This document shows, one piece after another, positions 16,711-26,203 of a DNA stretch of 64,000 nt. Source of the DNA: Chloroflexota bacterium (GTDB taxonomy: Bacteria > Chloroflexota > Dehalococcoidia > UBA2979); contig CANKAU010000003.1 in assembly GCA_947479915.1 (NCBI GenBank), positions 62,001 through 126,000 of the forward strand, written 5' to 3'. The position numbers and the translations under genes are program-made. Below the pieces are notes generated by a model. The model saw only the letters and a list, made by a program, of their open reading frames with translations. It had not been told where the DNA came from and searched no databases. The number at the start of each line of letters is the position of its first letter. The first letter of the stretch is position 1.

Positions 16711-17475
16711 CTACACCGCCGCGCCACCGAGGCCCGAGAGCAGCCAGCCGACCGCGTAGGCGAGGAGCGCGGCGCCGCCGCCGAGGCCGAGCGTCTCGAG
16801 GCCCGACCACCACCACGACTCATCCACCACGCGCGCCTTCGCGGCGCCCGTGGCGAAGAACGTGACCGCCGTCATGCCGGCGCTCCACCACAGCGCGTTC
16901 CCGATCGCCCCCGGCACGATGAGATCGATCACGAACACCACCAGCGGCACCGAGCCCGCGATCATGAACGCGATGAACGTGGAGACGCCGGCGCGGATCG
17001 CGGAGCGCCCGTGCACGGGCAGCCCGTGCTCCTCGCGCAGCATCGTCTCCACCCACAGGTGCTCGTCCGCCGTGATCACCTCGACAACGCGGTCGAGGGT
17101 GTCGCCGGTGATGCCCTTCGCCTCGAAGATCTGGCGCACCTCTTCGCGCTCGCCCTCCGGGATCGCGCGGACGTGGGCGTGCTCCTCGGCGCGCAGGCGC
17201 TCGCGGCGCTGCTCCTCCGAGCGGTTCCCGAGGTAGTTGCTCACCGCCATGCTGAAGCCGTCCGCGAACAGGTTGGCCATGCCGAACAGCAGCACGAGGC
17301 CCGCCGACAGGCCCGCCCCCGCCGCGCCCGCGACCACCGCGAACGTGGTGACTGCGCCGTCGATGGCGCCGTAGATGAAGTCCTGCAGATAGGAGTGGTC
17401 GGGACCGTCGTTCAGCCGATCGCGAATCGCGTCCGGTGTGTGCGAGGGCTCCAGGTGCTCACGGGTCACGCTCAT
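16711..17475 (-). CDS. VIT1/CCC1-family iron/manganese transporter-like membrane protein
   Basis: A 254-residue protein with DFIYGAIDGAVTTFAVVAG near residue 32, the signature first helix of the VIT/CCC1 family, then GLVLLFGMANLFADGFSMAVSNYLG in helix 2, an acidic cytosolic helical segment rich in Glu (metal-binding in family members) and three C-terminal helices. Expected role: export or sequestration of Fe2+ or Mn2+. The start ATG at 17475 is preceded by CATTCT at leaderless spacing; an in-frame GTG at 17481 is an alternative. It lies 18 bases after the DUF309 gene on the same strand. Confidence 0.85.
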   Translation of the reverse strand: MSVTREHLEPSHTPDAIRDRLNDGPDHSYLQDFIYGAIDGAVTTFAVVAGAAGAGLSAGLVLLFGMANLFADGFSMAVSNYLGNRSEEQRRERLRAEEHAHVRAIPEGEREEVRQIFEAKGITGDTLDRVVEVITADEHLWVETMLREEHGLPVHGRSAIRAGVSTFIAFMIAGSVPLVVFVIDLIVPGAIGNALWWSAGMTAVTFFATGAAKARVVDESWWWSGLETLGLGGGAALLAYAVGWLLSGLGGAAV

Positions 17476-17493
17476 GCCCACAGAATGCCGCGA

Positions 17494-17985
17494 TCAGGCC
17501 CGCGGCACCATACGCGTTTCGAGCAGTGGCAGCGGCTCGCCGGCCGCCTCGCAGCGCTCCGCCTCGGCGCGGACGTCCTCGACCATCGCCATGAACGAGG
17601 CGATGTCGATGCCGCGGTGCGTCGTCCCGTGCCGCCCGATGCGCTCCAGCGCCCGCCCCAGGAGCGCATTCGCCCCGTGCGCGTTGCCGCGCAGCCAGTG
17701 CGTGTACCCCGCGCCGAGCTGGGCGAGGCCCTTGAAGAACTCCTCGTCGCCGGTGCCCTTGCAGCGCGCCCAGCACGTCTCCCATGCCTCGTGCGCGCCG
17801 AAGTAGTTGCCCGCGCCGAAGAACGCGATCGCGGCCTCGTGCCCCTCGTCGATGCTCATCGCGTCGAAGTCGGGGAGAACGAGGCGGCTCGGGGTGCCAT
17901 CGGGCAGCGGCCGTCCCGCCTCGTCACGCGGGCGCGGCGGCTTGGGGTCGAGCGGGGGCGGCCAGACGTCGGGTGGCTGAGTCAT
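17494..17985 (-). CDS. DUF309 family protein
   Basis: A 163-residue protein whose C-terminal two thirds match the DUF309 pattern: FFGAGNYFGAHEAWETCW near residue 56, then FFKGLAQLGAGYTHWLRGN. The conserved His-Glu-x-Trp-Glu helix resembles a metal site, but no activity is established for the family. The N-terminal 45 residues are Pro/Arg-rich. The start is the ATG at 17985 because TACGAT lies at leaderless spacing before it. Divergent from proS. Confidence 0.8.
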   Translation of the reverse strand: MTQPPDVWPPPLDPKPPRPRDEAGRPLPDGTPSRLVLPDFDAMSIDEGHEAAIAFFGAGNYFGAHEAWETCWARCKGTGDEEFFKGLAQLGAGYTHWLRGNAHGANALLGRALERIGRHGTTHRGIDIASFMAMVEDVRAEAERCEAAGEPLPLLETRMVPRA

Positions 17986-17991
17986 GCCCCC

Positions 17992-17997
17992 ATCGTA
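17992..17997 (-). promoter_or_regulatory. -10 box for a leaderless transcript (DUF309 gene)
   Basis: Minus-strand TACGAT ends six bases before the ATG at 17985. The proS box (18030-18035) faces the other way, so both divergent genes would be transcribed from a 56-base gap without 5' untranslated regions. Confidence 0.5.
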
Positions 17998-18029
17998 GCG
18001 AGCGCCTAGCCCCGCGCCTCGCGCGCCCG

Positions 18030-18035
18030 TAGACT
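18030..18035 (+). promoter_or_regulatory. -10 box for a leaderless transcript (proS)
   Basis: TAGACT ends six bases before the proS ATG at 18042, with no Shine-Dalgarno. No T-box or other leader is possible with this geometry, so proS is not riboswitch-controlled from this promoter. Confidence 0.5.
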
Positions 18036-18041
18036 CGCGGC

Positions 18042-19847
18042 ATGCGCATGTCACGAATGTTTGGCCACACCCTCCGCGAAGCGCCCACCGAGGCGGACAC
18101 GCCCAGCCATGCCCTGCTGCTGCGCGGCGGGTACATCGACCAGCTCATGGCCGGGGTGTACTCGTTCATGCCGCTGGGGCACCGCGTGAAGCGGAAGATC
18201 GAGCAGGTCATCCGCGAGGAGATGGACGGCGCGGGGGCGCAGGAAGTGACGCTGCCCGCAATCCAGCCGGCCGAGCTGTGGGACCAGACCGGCCGCCGCG
18301 CCGCGATGGGCGACGTGCTGTTCCAGCTGACCGACCGCCGCGAGCGCGAGCTCGCCCTCGGCCCCACGCACGAGGAGGTGATCACGCGCCTCTTCGCCGA
18401 CCACGCCGTGTCGTACCGCGACCTCCCCGTGACGCTGTACCAGATCCAGACCAAGTTCCGTGACGAGGCGCGCCCTCGCGGCGGCCTGATCCGCGTGCGC
18501 GAGTTCACCATGAAGGACGCCTACTCCTTCGACGCCGACGACGCCGGCCTCGACGTCTCGTACAACGCGATGTTCGAGGCGTACCGGCGCATCTTCGCTC
18601 GCTGCGGCGTGCCGACGGTGCCGGTACAGGCGGACTCGGGCGCGATCGGCGGTAAGGGGTCGCAGGAGTTCATCTTCCTCACCAACATCGGCGAGGACAC
18701 GATCATCCTCTGCGACACCTGCACCTACGCCGCGAACCAGGAGAAGGCCGAGTTCGTCCGCCCTTCCTCGATCGCGGGTGACGGGCAGCCGATCGAGGAG
18801 GTCGCCACGCCCGGCGTCACCTCGATCGAGGCGCTCGCGGAGTTCCTCGGCATCGAGGCGCGCCAGACGGCGAAGGCCGTGTTCTTCATCGCGACGCGCC
18901 ACAGCAAGGACGCCCCGGACGAGGTGTTCCCCGTCTTCGCGATGACGCGCGGGGACCTCGACGTAAACGAGGTGAAGCTCGCCAACGCACTGGGCGGCGT
19001 GGAGCTGCGGCCGATGGTGGACAGCGAGGTCGCGTCCTACGGCATCGTCGCGGGGTACGCCTCGCCGGTCGGTCTGCGCGCGGACGTGCGCGTGGTCGCA
19101 GACCTCTCGCTCGTCGACGCGCCAAACCTCGTGGCGGGCGCGAACAAGGCGGGCTTCCACCTGCGCAACGTGAACCACGGTCGCGACTGGCAGGCCGCCG
19201 TCATCGGCGACATCGTCAGCGCACAGGCGGGGCACGGCTGCGCGCGCTGCGCCGCTGAGGGCCGCGAGGGCCACCTCCGCGCCGAGCGCGGCATCGAGAT
19301 GGGACACGTGTTCCGCCTCGACTACACGTACACGACGAAGATGAACGTCAGCGTGCAGGACGCGAGCGGCGGACAGCTCACGCCGACCATGGGCTGCTAC
19401 GGCATCGGCGTGGGCCGCATCCTGTCAGCCGCCGTGGAAGCGCACTTCGACGACAACGGCATCGCTTGGCCGGCCGAGATCGCGCCGTACGACGTCCACC
19501 TCGTGGGCATCGGGCTCGACCGCGACGCCGAGGCGGCCGCGGACGCCGAGGCGCTGTACGCGGAGCTGACGGCAGCGGGCTTCGAGGTGCTGTTCGACGA
19601 CCGCGACGAGCGCCCCGGCGTGAAGTTCAACGACGCCGACCTGCTGGGCATGCCGGTGCGTCTCACCGTCTCCAGCCGCAATACGAAGGCCGGGGTCGTG
19701 GAGTCGAAGGCGCGCACGGCTGCCGAGGCCGAGAGTGTCGCCCGCGCGGAGGTCGTCGCCCACGTCCGTGCACTGCGCGATCAGGCGATCGCCGAGTGCT
19801 CCGTGGAACGCATCGAGGCTATCGCTCGCCGACCTTCGCTCGCATAG
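18042..19847 (+). CDS. proS: Prolyl-tRNA synthetase, bacterial type with editing domain
   Basis: Charges tRNA-Pro. The 601-residue size and the insertion between class II motifs 2 and 3 (about residues 225-380, YbaK-like, with EKAEFVRP and KAVFFIATR) identify the bacterial form that edits Ala-tRNA-Pro. Motif 2 TKFRDEARPRGGLIRVREF is near residue 140 and motif 3 GCYGIGVGRILSA near residue 450. An anticodon-binding domain ends the protein. Its last 29 bases overlap the 3' end of the convergent HD-GYP-like gene. proS commonly follows rseP and ispG; here three minus-strand genes and two others intervene. Confidence 0.96.
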   Translation: MRMSRMFGHTLREAPTEADTPSHALLLRGGYIDQLMAGVYSFMPLGHRVKRKIEQVIREEMDGAGAQEVTLPAIQPAELWDQTGRRAAMGDVLFQLTDRRERELALGPTHEEVITRLFADHAVSYRDLPVTLYQIQTKFRDEARPRGGLIRVREFTMKDAYSFDADDAGLDVSYNAMFEAYRRIFARCGVPTVPVQADSGAIGGKGSQEFIFLTNIGEDTIILCDTCTYAANQEKAEFVRPSSIAGDGQPIEEVATPGVTSIEALAEFLGIEARQTAKAVFFIATRHSKDAPDEVFPVFAMTRGDLDVNEVKLANALGGVELRPMVDSEVASYGIVAGYASPVGLRADVRVVADLSLVDAPNLVAGANKAGFHLRNVNHGRDWQAAVIGDIVSAQAGHGCARCAAEGREGHLRAERGIEMGHVFRLDYTYTTKMNVSVQDASGGQLTPTMGCYGIGVGRILSAAVEAHFDDNGIAWPAEIAPYDVHLVGIGLDRDAEAAADAEALYAELTAAGFEVLFDDRDERPGVKFNDADLLGMPVRLTVSSRNTKAGVVESKARTAAEAESVARAEVVAHVRALRDQAIAECSVERIEAIARRPSLA

Positions 19848-21051
19848 GCAGGTCCGGCACCGCGGCGTCCAGCACCTCGATCGCCGCGTCCGGCGTGTCG
19901 GCCAGCGCGATCTCAATGGCGGTGGGCAGCGGGTGCCCGGCCGGGTCCAGGAATAGCCGTACCACGGGCTGCTCCTGGTGCCCCGGCGGGATCGCGCACA
20001 CGACGCCGGTCATGCCCTCGTACCCGCCGCGCACCACGCGGATGTCCGTGCCCAGCGGCAGCACCGGGAACGACGCGAGCAGACGGTGCACGACCTCGCG
20101 GTTCAGGGTGCGCCCCGCGAGCGATTCGAGGATGTCGCGCGCCGCGGCAGGCGAGTGCCCGCTGTACCCCGGGCTCGGTGAGACGATCCGCTCGTAGGCA
20201 TCAGCGACCGCGATGATCTCGGACGTCAGCGTGACCCGCTCCAGGTCGCGCTTCTCTTCGGCCGTCCGCAGCACGCGGTGCCCGCCCTTGCGACCGCGTG
20301 GGAAACCGGAGGCGTCGGCGGCCTCGTGGTGCTCGCCCGCGACGATCGACAGGTGGAGCGACGGCCCGCCGAAGGGCTCCAGCATCGCCTCGCCGAGGAT
20401 CGCGTGGTCCTCGTAGCGGATGCGCTCCGGGATGCTTCGCTGCGAGTGTGGGATCGCCAGCACCTGTCGCGGCACGAACACCATGCCGGCATCGTGCAGC
20501 AGCGCGGCGCACACGGCCGTCACCCGCTCGCGCGCGTCCATCCCCACGAGCGTTGCGAGGCGCGATGTGACGGCGGCGACGCCGATGCTGTGGCCGTCCT
20601 CGTCTCCCCCGGAGCTGCGGTCGATCAGGTAGCCGCCCATCGGATCCGCCTGCTCGCAGTCCTCGATGAAGACACGCACGACGGAGGGCAGGTCGTCCAC
20701 GAAGCGGCTGCGCGCGAGGGGCGCGGTGGGGCGCCCGTTGCGCAGACCCTCGAGCGCTCGCTGCGTGGACATGTTCAGGAGCGGCGCGACCAGCTCACGG
20801 ACCTTCTGGTTGAAGTCGCGGAGGAGGGGGCGGACGGTGCTGCGACCGCTGTCCAGCGGAACCACGTGCAGGCCCTCGCCCCAGCGGTCGTTCACGAAGC
20901 ACCAGGAGACACCACGCCCCTTGAGGGCCTGGAGGGTGCGGTCGGTCAGGGCGTGCCCGGCGCGCGCGATGATCTCGCCACCGGGACCGGTGACGTCGCG
21001 CGCCAGGGTCGCCCCCGGGGAAACAGGTCGATCGAGTCGTAGTCGGCGCAC
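19819..21051 (-). CDS. HD-GYP-like phosphodiesterase domain protein, degenerate motif
   Basis: A 410-residue soluble protein. The N-terminal part (1-110) is unrecognised. The central HD domain has HSIGVAA near residue 154, LLHDAGM near 184, and GEHHEAADASGFPRGRKGG near 242. The last corresponds to the HD-GYP box HHExxDGxGYP, but Asp-Gly is Asp-Ala and GYP is GFP. That suggests c-di-GMP turnover or sensing, with activity uncertain. A C-terminal 80-residue beta-rich domain follows. The GTG start at 21051 is chosen for the AAAGGA five bases upstream; an in-frame TTG at 21084 has none. Confidence 0.75.
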   Translation of the reverse strand: MRRLRLDRPVSPGATLARDVTGPGGEIIARAGHALTDRTLQALKGRGVSWCFVNDRWGEGLHVVPLDSGRSTVRPLLRDFNQKVRELVAPLLNMSTQRALEGLRNGRPTAPLARSRFVDDLPSVVRVFIEDCEQADPMGGYLIDRSSGGDEDGHSIGVAAVTSRLATLVGMDARERVTAVCAALLHDAGMVFVPRQVLAIPHSQRSIPERIRYEDHAILGEAMLEPFGGPSLHLSIVAGEHHEAADASGFPRGRKGGHRVLRTAEEKRDLERVTLTSEIIAVADAYERIVSPSPGYSGHSPAAARDILESLAGRTLNREVVHRLLASFPVLPLGTDIRVVRGGYEGMTGVVCAIPPGHQEQPVVRLFLDPAGHPLPTAIEIALADTPDAAIEVLDAAVPDLPMRAKVGER

Positions 21052-21153
21052 GGTGATCCTTTGCCACCCCGTCGCCCGCCGCAAGTCGCGGCTCAGGGAT
21101 CATCGGCTGGTGGCGGCGGCATCCGCAGCCGTGCGGGACACGAATCTGTGCTC

Positions 21154-21183
21154 TTGAGGCGGGCCGGTGCGCGGTGCTACCAT
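21154..21183 (+). promoter_or_regulatory. Predicted nusA promoter
   Basis: TTGAGG (21154-21159) and TACCAT (21178-21183) with an 18-base spacer. Transcription would begin near 21190, 20 bases before an intrinsic terminator and about 120 bases before the nusA ATG. Confidence 0.45.
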
Positions 21184-21208
21184 AAGGGGCGACGACGCCT
21201 CTCCAGAG

Positions 21209-21234
21209 ACGTGGGACACGTTCCCACGTTTTTT
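21209..21234 (+). terminator. Intrinsic terminator in the nusA leader (attenuator candidate)
   Basis: ACGTGGGA (21209-21216), a 5-base loop, TCCCACGT (21222-21229), then six consecutive T (21229-21234). This is the clearest plus-strand terminator in the window, and it lies between the predicted promoter and nusA rather than after a gene. The nearest upstream plus-strand gene, proS, ends 1.36 kb away. Termination here would reduce nusA-rnpM-infB-rbfA expression; feedback by NusA, a termination factor, is an attractive inference. Confidence 0.8.
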
Positions 21235-21310
21235 GTTGGGAGCAGCCTCGTGCCCACACACGCCCCGGCACGGGCCATCGGATGAACCGAACAGGCCCCA
21301 GGTAGGACTC

Positions 21311-22990
<1,680 letters not shown>

Positions 22991-23018
22991 CGGGAGTGCC
23001 CCAGGCGGCGGGGCGCGC

Positions 23019-23357
23019 GTGCGGCATGTGCCGCAGCGCACCTGTGTCGCCTGCCGGCTGACCGGTGACCAGCGGACATTCGTCCGGCTAGTCCGGACGC
23101 CGGACGGCACCGTCCAGGTGGACGAACAGGGCAAGGCGCCCGGACGTGGCGCCTACCTGTGCCGGACGACCGCTTGCTGGGAACGCGGCGCAAAGGGGGC
23201 ACTGGCCTCCGCGCTGCGCACGAGTATCAACCAAACGAACCGCGACGCCCTGCTCGCCTATGGCGCGCGGTTCGAAGCACCAACAGCGGGCTCGGACGAG
23301 GACGGCGCGGACGCCCCGCCCGATCCCCCGAGCGCCACAGAGAGCGGGGTCATATGA
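23019..23357 (+). CDS. rnpM: YlxR/RnpM RNA-binding protein
   Basis: A 112-residue small basic protein of the YlxR family, recently linked to RNase P modulation in Bacillus. Signature segments: RTCVACR near residue 7 and KAPGRGAYLCRTTACW near residue 39. The C-terminal 30 residues are acidic and probably disordered. The start is a GTG after a GGCGGGG stretch, because the family begins just before RTCVACR; no ATG is available. Its TGA overlaps the infB ATG. Lies in the usual nusA-ylxR-infB order. Confidence 0.9.
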   Translation: MRHVPQRTCVACRLTGDQRTFVRLVRTPDGTVQVDEQGKAPGRGAYLCRTTACWERGAKGALASALRTSINQTNRDALLAYGARFEAPTAGSDEDGADAPPDPPSATESGVI

Positions 23358-25147
23358 CCAACAACACTGCCATCCAACTTCCTGCGGCGATCTCCGTCGG
23401 CGATCTCGCACAGACGCTCGGCGTGACTCCGGTCGACGTGATCAAAGAGCTGATGAAGAACGGCGTGATGGCCACGATCAACCAGGTCGTGGACTTCGAC
23501 ACTGCGGCCGTCGTGGCTACCGACCTGGGGTTCAACCCGGAAGAGCAGACCGTCGCCGCCCCGGCCGCCGCTGAGCCGGGCGCCGAGGCCGTCCCCGACA
23601 CCAGCCGCGCCTCCATGCGCATCATCGTGGAGAACGAGGTCGGCGCCGTGACGCGCCCGCCCGTCGTCACCGTCCTCGGCCACGTGGACCACGGCAAGAC
23701 CACCCTCCTCGACGCCATCCGCCACGCGAACGTCGTCTCCGGCGAGGCCGGCGGCATCACGCAGCACATCGGCGCGTACCAGGCCACGGCGCCGGACGGT
23801 CGCCTCGTCACGTTCATCGACACCCCCGGCCACGAGGCGTTCTCGCAGATGCGCGCGCGCGGCGCTCGCATCACAGACGTCGCGATCGTGGTCGTGGCGG
23901 CAGACGACGGTGTGATGCAGCAGACCCGGGAGGCGATCGACCACGTGCGCGCCGCCGGCGTGCCGATGGTCATCGCGCTCAACAAGATCGACGCGTCCAA
24001 CGCGAACCCCGACCGCGCGAAGCAGCAGCTGATGGAGATCGGCCTGGTTCCCGAGGAATACGGTGGGGATCTGATCGTCGTCCCGACCTCCGCCATCAAG
24101 GCGGAGGGCATCGACGAGCTGCTGGAGAACGTCCTCGTCGTCGCGGAGCTGCAGGACCTGCGCGCCAACCCGGACCAGGACGCCCAGGGCATCATCATCG
24201 AGGCGAAGACGGACCGTCACCGCGGCGTCGTCGCCACCGTCCTCGTGCAGACCGGCACGCTGAAGCAGGGCGACGCGATCCTCAGCGGCACCGCCTACGG
24301 GCGCGTGAAGGCCATGACGAACGCCCGCGGCGAGCGCCTCAAGACGGCCGGCCCGTCGACCCCGGTCGAGGTTCTCGGACTGAACGACGTGCCCTCCGCC
24401 GGTGACCGCTTCGTCGTCCGCGCGGACGAGAAGACCGCCGCGGCCGAGGCCACCGCCCGCCAGCGCTCCATCGACGCCGGCGAGGAGGGTGCCGCGAAGG
24501 TCACGCTGGAGACGCTCTTCGGCGAGATCCACAAGGGCAACGTGACCGACTTCAACCTCGTGCTGAAGGCGGACGTGCAGGGCTCGATCGACCCGCTGGT
24601 GAAGACGCTCGAGGACCTCACGGTCGACGAGGTGCGCGTGAAGGTCGTGCACGCCTCGGTCGGCTCGGTCACGGAGTCGGACGTGCAGCTCGCCGCCGCT
24701 GCGCGCGGCGTCATCATCGCCTTCAACACCGGGGCCGAGCAGGGCGCGCACCGCCTCGCCGACCAGGAGAAGGTCGAGATCCGCGAGTACCGGATCATCT
24801 ACGACATCGTGGAGGACGTGGAGAAGGCCGTGAAGGGCCTCCTCGACCCCATCTACGAGGAGCGCGCGGACGCCAAGATCGAGGTTCGACAGATCTTCCG
24901 CGTCGCCCGCCGCAACGCGATCGCCGGCAGCTACGTCCGCGACGGCTCCGCCGTCCGCGGCGCCCGCTGCCGCGTGCTGCGCAAGGGCACCGTCATCCAC
25001 GAGGGCCAGATCGAGAGCCTGAAGCGCATCGACGAGGACGCCCGCGAGGTCGCGGCCGGCCTTGAGTGCGGCATCCAGGTCACGAACTTCGACTCCTTCG
25101 AGGAAGGCGACGAGATCGCGACCTACCACATGGAGCAGGTCCGCTGA
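23354..25147 (+). CDS. infB: Translation initiation factor IF-2
   Basis: GTPase that places initiator tRNA on the 30S subunit. The 597-residue protein is a short IF-2 with almost no N-terminal extension: a winged-helix IF2_N domain (5-60), then the G domain with G1 GHVDHGKTT (109-117), G3 DTPGHEAF near 155, G4 NKID near 210 and G5 TSAI near 248. Domains II, III and C2 (RVARRNAIAGSYVRDG near 517) follow. The ATG overlaps the rnpM stop. Its TGA overlaps a CTG that probably starts rbfA. Confidence 0.97.
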   Translation: MTNNTAIQLPAAISVGDLAQTLGVTPVDVIKELMKNGVMATINQVVDFDTAAVVATDLGFNPEEQTVAAPAAAEPGAEAVPDTSRASMRIIVENEVGAVTRPPVVTVLGHVDHGKTTLLDAIRHANVVSGEAGGITQHIGAYQATAPDGRLVTFIDTPGHEAFSQMRARGARITDVAIVVVAADDGVMQQTREAIDHVRAAGVPMVIALNKIDASNANPDRAKQQLMEIGLVPEEYGGDLIVVPTSAIKAEGIDELLENVLVVAELQDLRANPDQDAQGIIIEAKTDRHRGVVATVLVQTGTLKQGDAILSGTAYGRVKAMTNARGERLKTAGPSTPVEVLGLNDVPSAGDRFVVRADEKTAAAEATARQRSIDAGEEGAAKVTLETLFGEIHKGNVTDFNLVLKADVQGSIDPLVKTLEDLTVDEVRVKVVHASVGSVTESDVQLAAAARGVIIAFNTGAEQGAHRLADQEKVEIREYRIIYDIVEDVEKAVKGLLDPIYEERADAKIEVRQIFRVARRNAIAGSYVRDGSAVRGARCRVLRKGTVIHEGQIESLKRIDEDAREVAAGLECGIQVTNFDSFEEGDEIATYHMEQVR

Positions 25148-25506
25148 GCCGCCGCACCGAGAAGCTCGGTGACCAGATCCAGTCGGTCCTGGCCGAGCTG
25201 GTACACAGGCGCGTGAAGGATCCGGACGTCGCGGAAGCGATGTTCTCCTTCGTGTTCGTGGAGATCTCGCCCGACCTGTCGCATGCCCGCGTGCACGTCT
25301 CCGTGCTGGGCGACGCGACGGACAAGGAGCGCGTGCTCAACGGCCTGGCCCGCGCAGAGCCGTTCCTGCATCGCGAGCTGGGCAAGGAACTGCACATCCG
25401 CCGCGTCCCGCGCCCCCACTTCATCCTCGACGAGTCGATCGAGGAAGCCGACCGCATGACGACCTTGCTGCGCACGGTCGCGCACGACGAGGGCCGCGAG
25501 TTCTAG
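25144..25506 (+). CDS. rbfA: Ribosome-binding factor A, probable CTG start
   Basis: 30S maturation factor of 120 residues. The family pattern is clear: SRRTEKLGDQIQSVLAELVHRRVKDP at the start of the KH-like fold (two segments, 2-27), VEISPDLSHARVHVSVLG near residue 38, and a C-terminal PHFILDESIEEADRMTTLL. No ATG, GTG or TTG lies at the expected start. A CTG overlapping the infB stop (CTGA), with GGAG eight bases before it, fits. The only alternative, GTG at 25066, adds 26 arginine-rich residues that are an out-of-frame reading of infB. Confidence 0.88.
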   Translation: MSRRTEKLGDQIQSVLAELVHRRVKDPDVAEAMFSFVFVEISPDLSHARVHVSVLGDATDKERVLNGLARAEPFLHRELGKELHIRRVPRPHFILDESIEEADRMTTLLRTVAHDEGREF

Positions 25507-25540
25507 TCGCGGCCCTGGCTGCTGTCTCGCGCGGCGCGCG

Positions 25541-26161
25541 CTAACGGGCCTCGACGAGCTTCCCGTCCGTGATGCGCAGCCGCCTGGTCACGCCGACCGA
25601 GGGTTGCGTGGTCATCGGCTCGCCGGGCTTGCGCTCGGCGTAGTTCACCTCGATCACCCCGTCCACGATGCGCGTGGTCTGCGGCGCAATGCGGTCGCCG
25701 AGCAGCACCGCGTTGGTGCCGGTGTACCCGGTCGCCTTCTTCAACGCCGCCACCGCGTAGAAGAAGGTCCCGCTGCCGCCCGGGCTCTGGGTGAGCACGA
25801 AGCCCACGTCTGCCTGCCCGTCGCCGTTGAGGTCGCCCGTCGCATCGTTCCCGAAGACGCGAGTCGTGATCTTCGAGGCCGACCCGGGCGCCGCCTCCAC
25901 CTCGAGCAGGCCGTTCTTCAGCACGACCGGCTTGCCCTCCACCACGTACGTCGCGTCGCGGAATGACGCGACGGCCGCCGCCGATGCGGGGGTGGTGGCG
26001 GCCGTCGCGGTCGAGGTGGGAGCGGGCTGCGTGGCGCTAGCGGACACGGTCGGCGTGGCGGTGGTGGTACTGATGGCTGGGGCCGAGGTGCTGCACGCTG
26101 CGGCGGACAGCGCCACCGCCCCGCACGTTGTCATCACCACGCCTCGCAGCAGTCGGTACAT
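25541..26161 (-). CDS. Putative lipoprotein with FG-GAP-like segment
   Basis: A 206-residue protein with a signal peptide and lipobox (LSAAAC, Cys near residue 23), a 45-residue Thr/Ala/Ser/Pro linker, and a globular C-terminal domain. The domain contains GDLNGDGQADVGFVLTQ, an Asp-rich calcium-binding-like FG-GAP motif, and a beta-rich end. It should be anchored outside the membrane. Function unknown. It follows the SIMPL-domain gene by 42 bases on the same strand and has a GAGGCGAGG ribosome site. Confidence 0.7.
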   Translation of the reverse strand: MYRLLRGVVMTTCGAVALSAAACSTSAPAISTTTATPTVSASATQPAPTSTATAATTPASAAAVASFRDATYVVEGKPVVLKNGLLEVEAAPGSASKITTRVFGNDATGDLNGDGQADVGFVLTQSPGGSGTFFYAVAALKKATGYTGTNAVLLGDRIAPQTTRIVDGVIEVNYAERKPGEPMTTQPSVGVTRRLRITDGKLVEAR

Positions 26162-26203
26162 CGCCTCGCCTCTCTGGTCGACCTCTGGTCAGACTGAGAC
26201 GGT

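Noticed and set aside
18000-18041. A T-box or leader before proS
   Set aside because: Only a 56-base divergent gap exists and the promoter appears leaderless; there is no room for a riboswitch.
23265-23290. GGTTCGAAGC-like tRNA T-loop sequence
   Set aside because: It lies within rnpM coding sequence and has no acceptor or anticodon stems around it. No tRNA gene was found in the window.
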